Below are positions 40,667-46,766 of a DNA stretch of 56,707 bases, piece after piece; position 1 is the stretch's first letter, and each line of letters starts with the position of its first letter. Source of the stretch: a virus. The translations under genes and the position numbers were made by a program. The stretch is taken from the IMG/VR virus record IMGVR_UViG_3300044620_000273, positions 1-56,707 of that record. One strand, written 5' to 3'. The notes under the pieces are model-generated. The model was given only the letters and a program-made list of their open reading frames with translations, was not told where the DNA came from and searched no databases.

Positions 40667-40915
40667 TTACAGTAGATCTGCGCTTGCGCTCGGCGTGTTC
40701 AGGGCCCGCATGAGATCAGGGTTCATGAGGTCGGAGCGCGGGATGGCGAAGATGGCCTCGATGATGATGGCCTTCTCGACGGGTGCCCAGCCGCGACTTT
40801 TCCACGCATAGACGGCCTGATGCGTCAGGCCCATGCGCTTACAGAACTTGACGATGCCGCCGCCTCGCTCGATGGCGAGGTCGATGGCGGCAATGCGTTC
40901 TTGTTTGGTGGTCAT
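40667..40915 (-). CDS. YdaS/Cro-like transcription regulator
   Basis: An 82-residue protein. IDLAIERGGGIVKFCKRMGLTHQAVYAWKSRGWAPVEKAIIIEAI is a Cro/YdaS-type helix-turn-helix, with the recognition helix around THQAVYAWKSRG. It is a leading candidate to bind the four TGCAAY-N5-RTTGCA operators. It lies in the transcript served by promoter C, so negative feedback would be possible. Overlaps the previous gene by ATGA. Confidence 0.88.
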   Translation of the reverse strand: MTTKQERIAAIDLAIERGGGIVKFCKRMGLTHQAVYAWKSRGWAPVEKAIIIEAIFAIPRSDLMNPDLMRALNTPSASADLL

Positions 40916-41100
40916 GCGGCTACTTTCGTTTCTTGCCTGAAGCTCTCTTCTCGGAGGCCCCAGACGCGGGTGATGACCATGTGCTCGGTCCTAAGTTGGG
41001 TAATTTGGTTGTTGATGGCGCGCAACTCGGCTTCGAGCTTGTCGCGCTTGATGAAGGCCTTGCGAGCCTCGGCGTGGATGGTCTTGAGATCCCGTGTCAT
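40912..41100 (-). CDS. Small coiled-coil early protein
   Basis: A 62-residue protein, highly charged helix (LKTIHAEARKAFIKRDKLEAELRAINNQITQLRTEH). ATGA overlaps on both sides. No family recognised; possibly a dimeric adaptor. Confidence 0.65.
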   Translation of the reverse strand: MTRDLKTIHAEARKAFIKRDKLEAELRAINNQITQLRTEHMVITRVWGLREESFRQETKVAA

Positions 41101-41327
41101 TTGAAACGCTCCCCCTTGCGGCCCAAACGGCCTGTCTTCGGATTGCGGAAGTGTGCCTGCTTGAGCAGATCTTGGAGACGCTCAAGCTCGGTGCGCAGGA
41201 TACGCTGATGCAGTGCATGCTCTTTCAGCTTCAGCTCAAGCCTACTGTTCATGGCGTACAGACGGTCGGCTTCCAACTTGTAGGCTTCAATCGCCTTGCG
41301 TGCGGCCCACGGCCAGATGATGTTCAT
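41097..41327 (-). CDS. Small basic helical early protein
   Basis: A 76-residue protein. It begins MNIIWPWAARKAIEAYKLEADRLYAMNSRLEL, continues as coiled coil and ends in a basic tail (NPKTGRLGRKGERFK). ATGA-linked both sides. Its MNIIWPWAARK start resembles the MIWNPWRRVREL start of the small protein between the terminase genes (46763), a distant likeness only. Confidence 0.65.
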   Translation of the reverse strand: MNIIWPWAARKAIEAYKLEADRLYAMNSRLELKLKEHALHQRILRTELERLQDLLKQAHFRNPKTGRLGRKGERFK

Positions 41328-41638
41328 GCGTACTCTCCCAGTTTTCCGGCGGCGATTGCCTCCTCGATGATGTCGGTAAGTTTGGCTGCCAGCTTCTCGT
41401 AGCTGACGGCCCAGTCCATGGATGCGTAGCGGTGGGCGTCCGTGCGCTCATTGATGTCGAACGAGGTGCCGTGATCCCAGACGACGATGTCTGTCGTCTC
41501 TCCTTCGAGGTAAACGTCGAAGTCGGCAGTCGCGCCTTGCTCAGGCTCGTAGCCGTCCCAACTGACGGTGATGTCGAGCTGGGTGTGCGCCTTGAGAGCC
41601 TTGTTGATCTGGCTTTCGGTGTATTCGGGGTGGTCCAT
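41324..41638 (-). CDS. Acidic early protein, first gene after promoter C
   Basis: A 104-residue protein. ATG 41638 lies 23 bases downstream of the predicted transcript start, with CGGAGT as ribosome-binding site. It is acidic with central strands (LDITVSWDGYEPEQGATADFDVYLEGETTDIVVWDHG) and a helical C-terminus. No known family. It leads a unit that includes the Cro-like regulator and prim-pol. Confidence 0.65.
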   Translation of the reverse strand: MDHPEYTESQINKALKAHTQLDITVSWDGYEPEQGATADFDVYLEGETTDIVVWDHGTSFDINERTDAHRYASMDWAVSYEKLAAKLTDIIEEAIAAGKLGEYA

Positions 41639-41652
41639 GTTGTGTACTCCGT

Positions 41653-41696
41653 GTTGCTGATGAGCCATCCCTAATCGATGCAATCAGACATTGCAA
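41653..41696 (-). promoter_or_regulatory. Early promoter-operator module C
   Basis: On the - strand: TTGCAA (41696-41691), a 17-base spacer, TAGGGA (41673-41668), predicted start A41661, transcript start ATCAGCAACACGG. The inverted repeat TGCAAT-N5-ATTGCA is at 41679-41695. The -10 is poor, suggesting a need for activation or a phage factor. Confidence 0.6.
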
Positions 41697-41700
41697 TACC

Positions 41701-41811
41701 CTATCGATGATTTTTTTGGTACTCGTCGATTGCTCGACGCAGCCAATCCCCTGCCCAGACCGCGCCCAGCACCAGTAGGATGACACCGATAAAGAGAGCG
41801 GCCTCCGTCAC
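41701..41811 (-). CDS. 36-residue membrane micro-protein
   Basis: GTG 41811 overlaps the upstream TGA; TAG is at 41703-41701. The product begins V/M-TEAALFIGVILLVLGAV and continues WAGDWLRRAIDEYQKNHR: one membrane segment (about 5-19) plus an amphipathic basic/acidic tail. It ends five bases before promoter C. Coupling and composition support a real gene; function unknown. Confidence 0.55.
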   Translation of the reverse strand: MTEAALFIGVILLVLGAVWAGDWLRRAIDEYQKNHR

Positions 41812-42062
41812 GCGTTGCCCGCCACGTCACTGAACATGGTCAGGTCCGTATGTGCCCGCGACATAATCATCCGAGCCATGGCTTGGGTGACCTCGGACAC
41901 GTCCTGAACGTCGTCCATCGCCATGAACTCGGCGTACAGGAGCTTGATCAGGACTTCCGCCCGGCAAACCCGCTCACTGTCGGCGAAGATGTCCCAGAGG
42001 ACGTCGGTAATCTCTTGCTCCGCTGTTTCGTGCGATAGGACGTGGCGCTCTTCTTCAGTCAT
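41808..42062 (-). CDS. Acidic early protein
   Basis: An 84-residue helical protein (TEEERHVLSHETAEQEITDVLWDIFADSERVCRAEVLIKLLYAEFM). Acidic and Met-rich, without membrane segment. The start overlaps the preceding small gene by eight bases and its stop overlaps the GTG of the micro-protein. Unknown function. Confidence 0.65.
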   Translation of the reverse strand: MTEEERHVLSHETAEQEITDVLWDIFADSERVCRAEVLIKLLYAEFMAMDDVQDVSEVTQAMARMIMSRAHTDLTMFSDVAGNA

Positions 42063-42204
42063 CTTTTTTCCCTTCGATTAGGTGGTTCAGCCCGAGGCGC
42101 ACGGCCTCGCGCTCAAGGTGTTGGACCTTGCGCCGAGCCAGCTCCAGTTGCTGCGGCAAGATCTTGATGCGGTACTTCATGTACCGCAGGGCTTCTGGCG
42201 TCAA
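42055..42204 (-). CDS. 49-residue helical micro-protein
   Basis: TTG 42204 overlaps the upstream TGA (TTGA) and has GAGGAG nine bases before it; an in-frame ATG at 42180 is the alternative. The product continues TPEALRYMKYRIKILPQQLE, LARRKVQHLEREAVRLGLNH and ends EGKKDD. It is a basic amphipathic helix. Function unknown. Confidence 0.5.
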   Translation of the reverse strand: MTPEALRYMKYRIKILPQQLELARRKVQHLEREAVRLGLNHLIEGKKDD

Positions 42205-42278
42205 AATCTAATCTCCTCGTCGGCCCAGTCGTAAATGTCCCAGCCGAAATTATCGAACAGGAATTGGCGCAGGGTCAT
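42201..42278 (-). CDS. 25-residue micro-protein
   Basis: ATG 42278 overlaps the upstream stop (ATGA), and its TGA overlaps the next TTG. The product is MTLRQFLFDNFGWDIYDWAD followed by EEIRF: acidic and aromatic. Perfect four-base joins on both sides suggest translation, at least as a coupling peptide. Confidence 0.45.
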   Translation of the reverse strand: MTLRQFLFDNFGWDIYDWADEEIRF

Positions 42279-42562
42279 TTGCGGTATTCCTGTAGGACTG
42301 CGTTCACCGCCGCTAGCACAAACTCTTCGTCTTCTGGCGTTACGTCAGATGGGTCAACGTATAGGTAGACAAGGCTACGCAGTCGCTCGTTCTCTGCTTT
42401 CAGCGCATCGGTCTGTTGTTCCGCTACCGCTTTGATGGCAGATGCGTAGACTAATCCGATTTCCCCGACGGATAGCCCCTGCTCGGTCTGGGGTTGGCGG
42501 AGGGCTTTGCCGCATGATGGACATTCGTCTTGTCGTATCTTTTTAAGATATACTTCGGTCAT
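42275..42562 (-). CDS. Early protein with CxxC and coiled coil
   Basis: A 95-residue protein. CPSCGK near residue 14 could be half of a metal site. The rest is a charged helix (AIKAVAEQQTDALKAENERLRSLVYLYVDPSDVTPEDEEFVLAAV). ATGA overlaps on both sides. Function unknown. Confidence 0.65.
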   Translation of the reverse strand: MTEVYLKKIRQDECPSCGKALRQPQTEQGLSVGEIGLVYASAIKAVAEQQTDALKAENERLRSLVYLYVDPSDVTPEDEEFVLAAVNAVLQEYRK

Positions 42563-42696
42563 TTGCGTTTCTCCCGTATGTAAAACCAGTCAGCCCACGA
42601 AATGCGGCCAGACCTGCTCCCCGAAAAGTAGAAGCAGCTTCGGCCCTTGCGTTTGTCAGCCATTTCAATGCGCTTAGTTTGGATTGGGTTGGTCAT
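42559..42696 (-). CDS. 45-residue basic protein
   Basis: ATG 42696 overlaps the upstream stop by four bases, which selects this start over the longer frame. The product (TNPIQTKRIEMADKRKGRSC, then FYFSGSRSGRISWADWFYIR) is basic and aromatic. Unknown function. Confidence 0.55.
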   Translation of the reverse strand: MTNPIQTKRIEMADKRKGRSCFYFSGSRSGRISWADWFYIREKRK

Positions 42697-42887
42697 TGCC
42701 CCTTTTCCCATGTCAGCGCGTCGGCTTTGCCTGTGAACACTAACCACGCCGCCTTAACCCTCGAGCAGAACGACGGGTAGCCGTATGCCCTAGCCGGGAC
42801 CCATGCCATGCCGGGTGGCACGCGGGTCATGTTCTGGTTGGCGGTTTCGATAATCTCGCGCACCGATATTATGTTCGGGTATTTCAT
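42693..42887 (-). CDS. 64-residue early protein
   Basis: ATG 42887 overlaps the preceding stop (ATGA). The product begins MKYPNIISVREIIETANQNM and continues TRVPPGMAWVPARAYGYPSF; the N-terminal VREIIETANQN...PPGMAWVPARP-like pattern is common in small phage proteins. A short hydrophobic segment (VKAAWLVFTG) follows. Function unknown. Confidence 0.65.
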   Translation of the reverse strand: MKYPNIISVREIIETANQNMTRVPPGMAWVPARAYGYPSFCSRVKAAWLVFTGKADALTWEKGQ

Positions 42888-43255
42888 TGCCCCTTCTCCC
42901 GTATCTCCAGCCCACGGGCGTCCAGTGCGGCGCTCAATGATGGCGCACAACTTTCGATGACAGCATCGGCCCACCCAGCCTGTTTCATTACCTCCACCAG
43001 CGGGTCAGGCTTGGGCTTGGGGATGATGAAGTGTCCAAGGTTGTTCCTGATTGTTGCGCCGTCCTCTGCATCAAGCAAAGCACTTTCAACCGCATCGCTC
43101 ACCTCTTGCTTAAATGCTTCGTGCTGTTCTATGGCGCGGCATAGGGCTTCGTCCATGATAAGTCCGCGCATGATACGGCGTGTAAGTTCCTTTTCGCCTT
43201 CCTCGCGCTCAACCTCATTCACCAGCGCCAAGGCTTTTGCTTCAATGTCGGTCAT
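42884..43255 (-). CDS. Early protein, 123 residues
   Basis: ATG 43255 overlaps the upstream micro-gene stop. The product is mostly helical: IEAKALALVNEVEREEGEKE, RRIMRGLIMDEALCRAIEQHEAFKQEVSDAVE, then a turn-rich GHFIIPKPKPDP and a C-terminal helix with LSAALDARGLEI. Similar small phage proteins carry LVNEV...LCRAIE. Function unknown. Confidence 0.65.
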   Translation of the reverse strand: MTDIEAKALALVNEVEREEGEKELTRRIMRGLIMDEALCRAIEQHEAFKQEVSDAVESALLDAEDGATIRNNLGHFIIPKPKPDPLVEVMKQAGWADAVIESCAPSLSAALDARGLEIREKGQ

Positions 43256-43419
43256 CTGAGTAACAGCCCTTCCAGTTCGCGGATGGCCCACTGGATGCCT
43301 TGGATCTCGACGCCCATGTCGTGCAGGCCGTGTGCGTCCTTGGCGTGTAGAAACACCTCCGCCATCTCCCAGCATACTTGTTCGCGCTTGCGCAGCGCCT
43401 CGATACGTTCCTTGATCAT
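43252..43419 (-). CDS. 55-residue helical micro-protein
   Basis: ATG 43419; TGA overlaps the next start (ATGA). The product is MIKERIEALRKREQVCWEMA, EVFLHAKDAHGLHDMGVEIQ, GIQWAIRELEGLLLR: a helical protein with a GLHDMGVEIQGIxWA segment of the sort seen in small conserved phage proteins. Good codon use and tight coupling support it. Confidence 0.6.
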   Translation of the reverse strand: MIKERIEALRKREQVCWEMAEVFLHAKDAHGLHDMGVEIQGIQWAIRELEGLLLR

Positions 43420-43490
43420 TGATCCCAATCCTTATTGTTTCTGAACATGTAGGCCAAAAGCCGGTCGATGATGCGGCGTATCAGTCCCAC
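43416..43490 (-). CDS. 24-residue basic micro-protein
   Basis: GTG 43490 starts ten bases inside the end of the upstream gene, and TGA overlaps the next ATG. The product is V/M-GLIRRIIDRLLAYMFR followed by NNKDWDQ: an amphipathic basic helix. It is very short, so support comes only from the four-base overlap. Confidence 0.35.
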   Translation of the reverse strand: MGLIRRIIDRLLAYMFRNNKDWDQ

Positions 43491-43606
43491 CAGTCTTCCT
43501 CCATCTCTTTGCGCTCCTGTGCGGTGAGCTCAGGCGCGGTCAGCATGAGGTAGGTCGTCAGCAGGCCGAGGCCTACTATGAAAAAGAAGAGTGCGCGCTC
43601 GCTCAT
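43481..43606 (-). CDS. 41-residue membrane micro-protein
   Basis: ATG 43606 overlaps the upstream stop (ATGA). The product starts MSERALFFFIVGLGLLTTYL and ends EEDWWD: one membrane segment (about 5-22) and an acidic tail. It is similar in design to the micro-proteins at 41701 and 44606. Confidence 0.55.
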   Translation of the reverse strand: MSERALFFFIVGLGLLTTYLMLTAPELTAQERKEMEEDWWD

Positions 43607-43797
43607 GCTGCCACCTTCCGGCTCTTACGTGGTGCCTTGTCCTTGCTGCCCTTGGGACGGCCAACCTTGCGCTTGGGCTTTATAACCCGCCGTTCTACAG
43701 CCTCGATCAACAGAACAGCCATCGACCTGAACACAACCTCGCGCCAGTCCAGCCACGCCGCCAGCGAGAACAGTTTCTTTGCCAACCAATTATTCAT
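43603..43797 (-). CDS. Small protein with AT-hook-like tail
   Basis: A 64-residue protein. The N-terminal two thirds are helical (NNWLAKKLFSLAAWLDWREVVFRSMAVLLIEAVE). The basic C-terminus KPKRKVGRPKGSKDKAPRKS contains GRPKG, an AT-hook-like minor-groove motif. It may bind AT-rich DNA such as the stretch near 45.58 kb. ATGA overlaps on both sides. Confidence 0.7.
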   Translation of the reverse strand: MNNWLAKKLFSLAAWLDWREVVFRSMAVLLIEAVERRVIKPKRKVGRPKGSKDKAPRKSRKVAA

Positions 43798-44615
43798 TTC
43801 AGTCCTCCTTCTACTTGATAATCCTTGTGGACGAAGCCCGGTGTCTCGCCCTTAACCATGCAGGCCTGCACCCAGTGCCGCACGCCCTTGCGGCTGGTGC
43901 GGTAGTAGCCGCGCCGCAGGTGTGCTCTGGGCGAGGCGTGCGTGCCTCCTCCCTTGCTGACCTGCCGCGCCTTGGGCGCGCCGATGATCAGCGTCTTGTA
44001 TGTGTAGAGGGGAACGCGCCCCTTGATGCGCCTGACGCGGTTCTCCTTGTCGTCTGGCGGCACGTCCACTAGCTCGACGTGGTTGTTGGCGAGCACAGCG
44101 CACAGGCGCGCAAATAGCGACGTCGCGGCGTCCAGAAGCTCTGCGGCGACTGTAAACGTATCTACCTGTTCCGCGCCGTTCTGCTCCGCCATCATGTCTG
44201 CCAGTATTGGAGACCAGCAGCGCAGTTCGATTGGCACCCAATGATCGATATACTCGTAGCGAACCTCAAAAGGACATATGGCTACGGTGTCGCCTACCGG
44301 AGAGGCGTACACCCGCAGCTTGACGTGTGTACCGAGATCCTCGATCACGATCACATGCTCGGTCGGTCCCTTGGCGTACTCAACGACGGTGAGGGGGTAG
44401 GGCGGTCTCAGGTTTGCGCCGATCAGAGGCTGCTTGTCAGGCAGCACGCCGGGCAGCGTGTCCGTCAGCGCGAAGCGGACGCCATTGCGGTTTGCGCGCT
44501 TCATGTGTGCGACCGTCTCGCGGTGGGTAGACTTCAAGGGTGGCGGGCTGGACGCAACACGCTCCATCCAGTCTATAAAGCGCGGAAGGTAGTGGCCGGG
44601 GCGGATCACTTCCAT
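43794..44615 (-). CDS. Conserved early phage protein
   Basis: A 273-residue protein; ATG 44615 lies ten bases before the upstream micro-gene ends. The C-terminal half has RVPLYTYKTLIIG, GGGTHASPRAHLRRGYYRTSRKGVRHWVQACMVKG and GFVHKDY, a signature I have seen in many proteobacterial phages with no function assigned. The His/Arg-rich GTHASPRAHLRRGH-type motif suggests RNA or DNA binding or an unrecognised active site. Confidence 0.75.
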   Translation of the reverse strand: MEVIRPGHYLPRFIDWMERVASSPPPLKSTHRETVAHMKRANRNGVRFALTDTLPGVLPDKQPLIGANLRPPYPLTVVEYAKGPTEHVIVIEDLGTHVKLRVYASPVGDTVAICPFEVRYEYIDHWVPIELRCWSPILADMMAEQNGAEQVDTFTVAAELLDAATSLFARLCAVLANNHVELVDVPPDDKENRVRRIKGRVPLYTYKTLIIGAPKARQVSKGGGTHASPRAHLRRGYYRTSRKGVRHWVQACMVKGETPGFVHKDYQVEGGLK

Positions 44616-44698
44616 TCTCCTGTCAGTGTCTTGACGATTGCGATGATGGTGAAGGCGAGGACGGCCAAAAAGAAGATGTTCGAGGCGATGTGCATCAT
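44606..44698 (-). CDS. 30-residue membrane micro-protein
   Basis: ATG 44698 overlaps the upstream stop (ATGA); TGA is at 44608-44606. The product is MMHIASNIFFLAVLAFTIIA followed by IVKTLTGEWK: a single membrane segment. Coupling on both sides supports translation. Confidence 0.5.
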   Translation of the reverse strand: MMHIASNIFFLAVLAFTIIAIVKTLTGEWK

Positions 44699-44958
44699 GC
44701 TGCTGCCCTCCCCTGATTGCCGATGTGCAGTGCCTCGTCGAGCAGCTCGTTGCGCAGCGTGTGCAGCGCGGCGATGCGGTCGAAGTGCGTGGTGCGGTCA
44801 GCGATGAAGCGGTCACGGTCGCCGAGGTAGTCGCGTCCGTTGGGCGTGACCTGCTTGAGCGCCTCGATGGCGTTCATCAGGTGGTCCATCGCATCGCGGC
44901 GTGGCTGGATGAGGTCAACGGCGCTGCTGCCGTTGATGTTGAGTGTTGGTCGTATCAT
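44695..44958 (-). CDS. Small early protein, 87 residues
   Basis: ATG 44958 overlaps the preceding stop (ATGA). The product begins MIRPTLNINGSSAVDLIQPR and continues RDAMDHLMNAIEALKQVTPNGRDY and RTTHFDRIAALHTLRNELLDEALHI. It is helical with a conserved-looking MxPTLNINGSS start common in phages. Function unknown. Confidence 0.7.
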   Translation of the reverse strand: MIRPTLNINGSSAVDLIQPRRDAMDHLMNAIEALKQVTPNGRDYLGDRDRFIADRTTHFDRIAALHTLRNELLDEALHIGNQGRAAA

Positions 44959-45155
44959 GCTTCCACCTGTCCGTTGCGGATGATCGTGATCTCGTCGCCC
45001 TCGTTGGGCCAACGCTTGTCAACAACGCGGTATACGTGTTGGTCCCACTTGCTGAAGGCGCGGCCCGCTTCGACGGCCATGTGGGCGAAGCGGAAGGTGG
45101 CGACTGGGTGCCACTTGTGGGTTTCGGTGTCTTTGTGTTCCAGTTCGATTTTCAT
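44955..45155 (-). CDS. Small early protein, 66 residues
   Basis: A 66-residue mixed-charge protein (MKIELEHKDTETHKWHPVAT, FRFAHMAVEAGRAFSKWDQH, VYRVVDKRWPNEGDE). It is probably a small alpha/beta fold. AGGAGC precedes ATG 45155, and upstream lies a TATCAGCAAC leader box without its own promoter. Confidence 0.65.
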   Translation of the reverse strand: MKIELEHKDTETHKWHPVATFRFAHMAVEAGRAFSKWDQHVYRVVDKRWPNEGDEITIIRNGQVEA

Positions 45156-45160
45156 GATGT

Positions 45161-45176
45161 GCTCCTGTTGCTGATA
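45161..45176 (-). promoter_or_regulatory. Leader box fused to a ribosome-binding site
   Basis: On the - strand TATCAGCAAC (45176-45167) is followed directly by AGGAGC (45166-45161), the ribosome-binding site of the gene at 45155. Together they match the complement of the structured leader's apical loop except for two loop bases. This site lacks the promoter module and would be read from promoter D. Confidence 0.55.
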
Positions 45177-45180
45177 GGGT

Positions 45181-45196
45181 GGGGGCCGGAGCCCCC
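45181..45196 (-). terminator. GC hairpin with UCCG tetraloop
   Basis: GGGGGC/GCCCCC with a TCCG loop on the - strand forms a very stable hairpin between the first early gene and the next. No T-run follows. It may stabilise or partly terminate the transcript from promoter D. Confidence 0.5.
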
Positions 45197-45202
45197 GTTG
45201 GG

Positions 45203-45502
45203 TTAGATGCGGTTGGCTGCGACGATGGCGCAGAGGACGGCAGGGTTCTTGTGGGTGCGATAGAAGTCACCGCAGTTGTATTCCCACTCGTCGTCACACT
45301 CGAAGCGGTGGGCGGTGCCGAACAGTTCGCCATCGTAATAGAAGTCGACGGTGTGGAAATCGTACTTTGGATCGTCACCCTTCACGGTGTTGAAGTTCCG
45401 CAGCTCGAAGTCGTAACCGTTGAACGAGAACTTGCTGTCGCGGATGTTGATGGTGGCTTCTTCGCCGGACCAGTTGCTCTTGTTGAAAGTGATGAAAGTC
45501 AT
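45203..45502 (-). CDS. First early gene of the leftward operon
   Basis: A 99-residue beta-rich acidic protein (MTFITFNKSNWSGEEATINI, FNGYDFELRNFNTVKGDDPKYDFHTVDFYYDGELFGT). ATG 45502 with CGGAGT upstream is 29 bases after the predicted start of promoter D. As the first gene expressed from the divergent region it may be a host-takeover or anti-defence protein. No family is recognised. Confidence 0.65.
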   Translation of the reverse strand: MTFITFNKSNWSGEEATINIRDSKFSFNGYDFELRNFNTVKGDDPKYDFHTVDFYYDGELFGTAHRFECDDEWEYNCGDFYRTHKNPAVLCAIVAANRI

Positions 45503-45519
45503 GATTTTTACTCCGTGTT

Positions 45520-45566
45520 TGCGTTGCTGATGAGCTATCCCTAATCGATGCAATCAGGCATTGCAA
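45520..45566 (-). promoter_or_regulatory. Early promoter-operator module D
   Basis: On the - strand: TTGCAA (45566-45561), a 17-base spacer, TAGGGA (45543-45538), predicted start A45531, transcript start ATCAGCAACGCA (45531-45520), with the inverted repeat TGCAAT-N5-ATTGCA at 45549-45565. It drives the outermost leftward operon from the divergent control region. Confidence 0.6.
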
Positions 45567-45842
45567 TACACAAAATGCATCTTTTTAAAAATAATTGCAG
45601 CATGCATCATTTGCAGCATTAAGCAGCATGCTGCAAATGGTGCAGCTCGGAGAAATGCAGCATTTATGCAGCATCGGGGGGAGCCTTCTAAAAGAAGGCC
45701 CCCAACTGCTGCAAATGCTGCACCGAGCAGATGCTGTGCTGCGCTGCACTTTTGTTGACCACCCTCGGAACTCAATCGTGCATCATGTTGCGCTGTGATG
45801 CATGCTGTGTTACTCGGATCAAAATCACTAGGGGTTTAGGAA
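45567..45842. other. Divergent control region, candidate replication origin
   Basis: 276 bases without a gene, between leftward early and rightward late genes. An AT-rich stretch (about 45568-45596) is followed by GCAGCAT at 45597, 45613, 45623, 45657 and 45668 and its reverse ATGCTGC at 45628 and 45715, with partial copies at 45731 and 45802. Iteron-like repeats next to AT-rich DNA are a usual origin layout. Possible rightward promoter elements (TTGACC at 45755; TTGCGC at 45788 with TACTCG 17 bases on) are weak. Confidence 0.5.
45645..45728. repeat. 84-base imperfect inverted repeat (cruciform-forming)
   Basis: Nested arms: GCTCGG/CCGAGC (45645-45650 with 45723-45728), TGCAGCATTT/AAATGCTGCA (45656-45665 with 45713-45722), GCAGCA/TGCTGC (45668-45673 with 45707-45712), GGGG/CCCC (45678-45681 with 45700-45703) and GCCTTC/GAAGGC (45683-45688 with 45694-45699) around a TAAAA loop. 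That is 32 pairs with small bulges. The core could terminate transcription in either direction; the whole could be an origin hairpin. Confidence 0.7.
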
Positions 45843-46136
45843 ATGAAAAGATACCTCGGGCATAAACCGAAAACGGATGACTGGAATTTTCTCGGGTCGG
45901 TAGAGGCAGACGGAAATTGGTTCGTGTACGTCAGGCCTGATCCGTCGAACGGATGGTCGTCGGTTAAGGTCGTGGCAGATGGCAGGGCCTTGGGCAAAGC
46001 GAACTATTGGCTGGGCTGGAACGGTCAACGCTTTAGCCGCCATGCGGATCTGCCGCTGCTGCTCAATCGCAGTGGGTTGGCTAGAGCCGTAGAGGATATG
46101 CTCAAGGCCCGTGAGGATGGGTTTGATTTGCTTTGA
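45843..46136 (+). CDS. First rightward gene, unknown function
   Basis: A 97-residue protein (MKRYLGHKPKTDDWNFLGSV, NWFVYVRPDPSNGWSSVKVVADGRALGKANYWLGWNGQRF, LLNRSGLARAVEDML). Trp-rich, beta in the first part and helical at the end. Alone between the control region and the terminase genes, so it may be an early or delayed-early product. No family recognised. GGGG...AGGA lies just before ATG 45843. Confidence 0.65.
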   Translation: MKRYLGHKPKTDDWNFLGSVEADGNWFVYVRPDPSNGWSSVKVVADGRALGKANYWLGWNGQRFSRHADLPLLLNRSGLARAVEDMLKAREDGFDLL

Positions 46137-46167
46137 CATCGCGCGGCCTTTCAGGCTTCATGCAGGC

Positions 46168-46202
46168 TGTGGCTCGGCTGATTTGGAATAGGTCGAGCCA
46201 CA
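46168..46202 (+). terminator. Hairpin before the terminase genes
   Basis: TGTGGCTCG (46168-46176) pairs with CGAGCCACA (46194-46202), 9 perfect pairs and a 17-base loop. It is followed by CCCTCTTGTAG, only mildly pyrimidine-rich. It lies in the 132-base gap between the first rightward gene and terminase, so it may be a weak terminator or an operator. Confidence 0.35.
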
Positions 46203-46268
46203 CCCTCTTGTAGTTTCATCGCGCTGCTGCTATCTGGGGCTTCTGGTAGTCCTGCCAAGAAGCGGAGC

Positions 46269-46766
46269 ATGCAGACAATGGGTCAGACGAAACGAACTTC
46301 TGCCGTCGAGCAGCGTATCATCGAGGGGCTGTGCGATGGCGTCCCGCTGCGTGAGTTGTGCCGTCAGGATGGGATGCCGAGCTGGCGGACTGTGTATGAT
46401 TGGATCTCCGCCGACGAGGAGTTCGCCGCACGCATCGCGCACGCGCGCGAGTTGGGCTTCGACGCCATCGCCGAGGACATCCTCGACATCGCCGACGACG
46501 GCACCAACGACTGGATCGAGCGCCAACGCAACGACGGCACGACCGAACTGGCGATTAACAGCGAGCATGTGCAGCGCAGCAAGTTGCGCATCGACACGCG
46601 CCTCAAGCTTCTGGCGAAGTGGTCCCCCAACAGGTACGGCGACAACGCAACACTGAACCTTGGCAACAAGAACGGTGAGGCGCTCAAGATTGAGACCCAG
46701 CCCGCCGACCCCATGGTGCTGTCCGCAGTGACCCAAGCCCTGCTCTCGCATAAGGTAGACACATGA
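46269..46766 (+). CDS. Terminase small subunit (Sf6 gp1-like)
   Basis: A 165-residue DNA-recognition subunit of the packaging motor. The N-terminal HTH (EQRIIEGLCDGVPLRELCRQDGMPSWRTVYDWISADEEF) and the helical core ARIAHARELGFDAIAEDILDIADDG...VQRSKLRIDTRLKLLAKWSPNRYGD match the widespread phage small-terminase family. ATG 46269 and 46278 are both possible; GGAG is nearest the second. Overlaps the next small gene by ATGA. Confidence 0.92.
   Translation: MQTMGQTKRTSAVEQRIIEGLCDGVPLRELCRQDGMPSWRTVYDWISADEEFAARIAHARELGFDAIAEDILDIADDGTNDWIERQRNDGTTELAINSEHVQRSKLRIDTRLKLLAKWSPNRYGDNATLNLGNKNGEALKIETQPADPMVLSAVTQALLSHKVDT

Noticed and set aside
45843-46136. First rightward gene as a terminase or regulator
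   Set aside because: No HTH, ATPase or nuclease motif is visible, so it was left as unknown.
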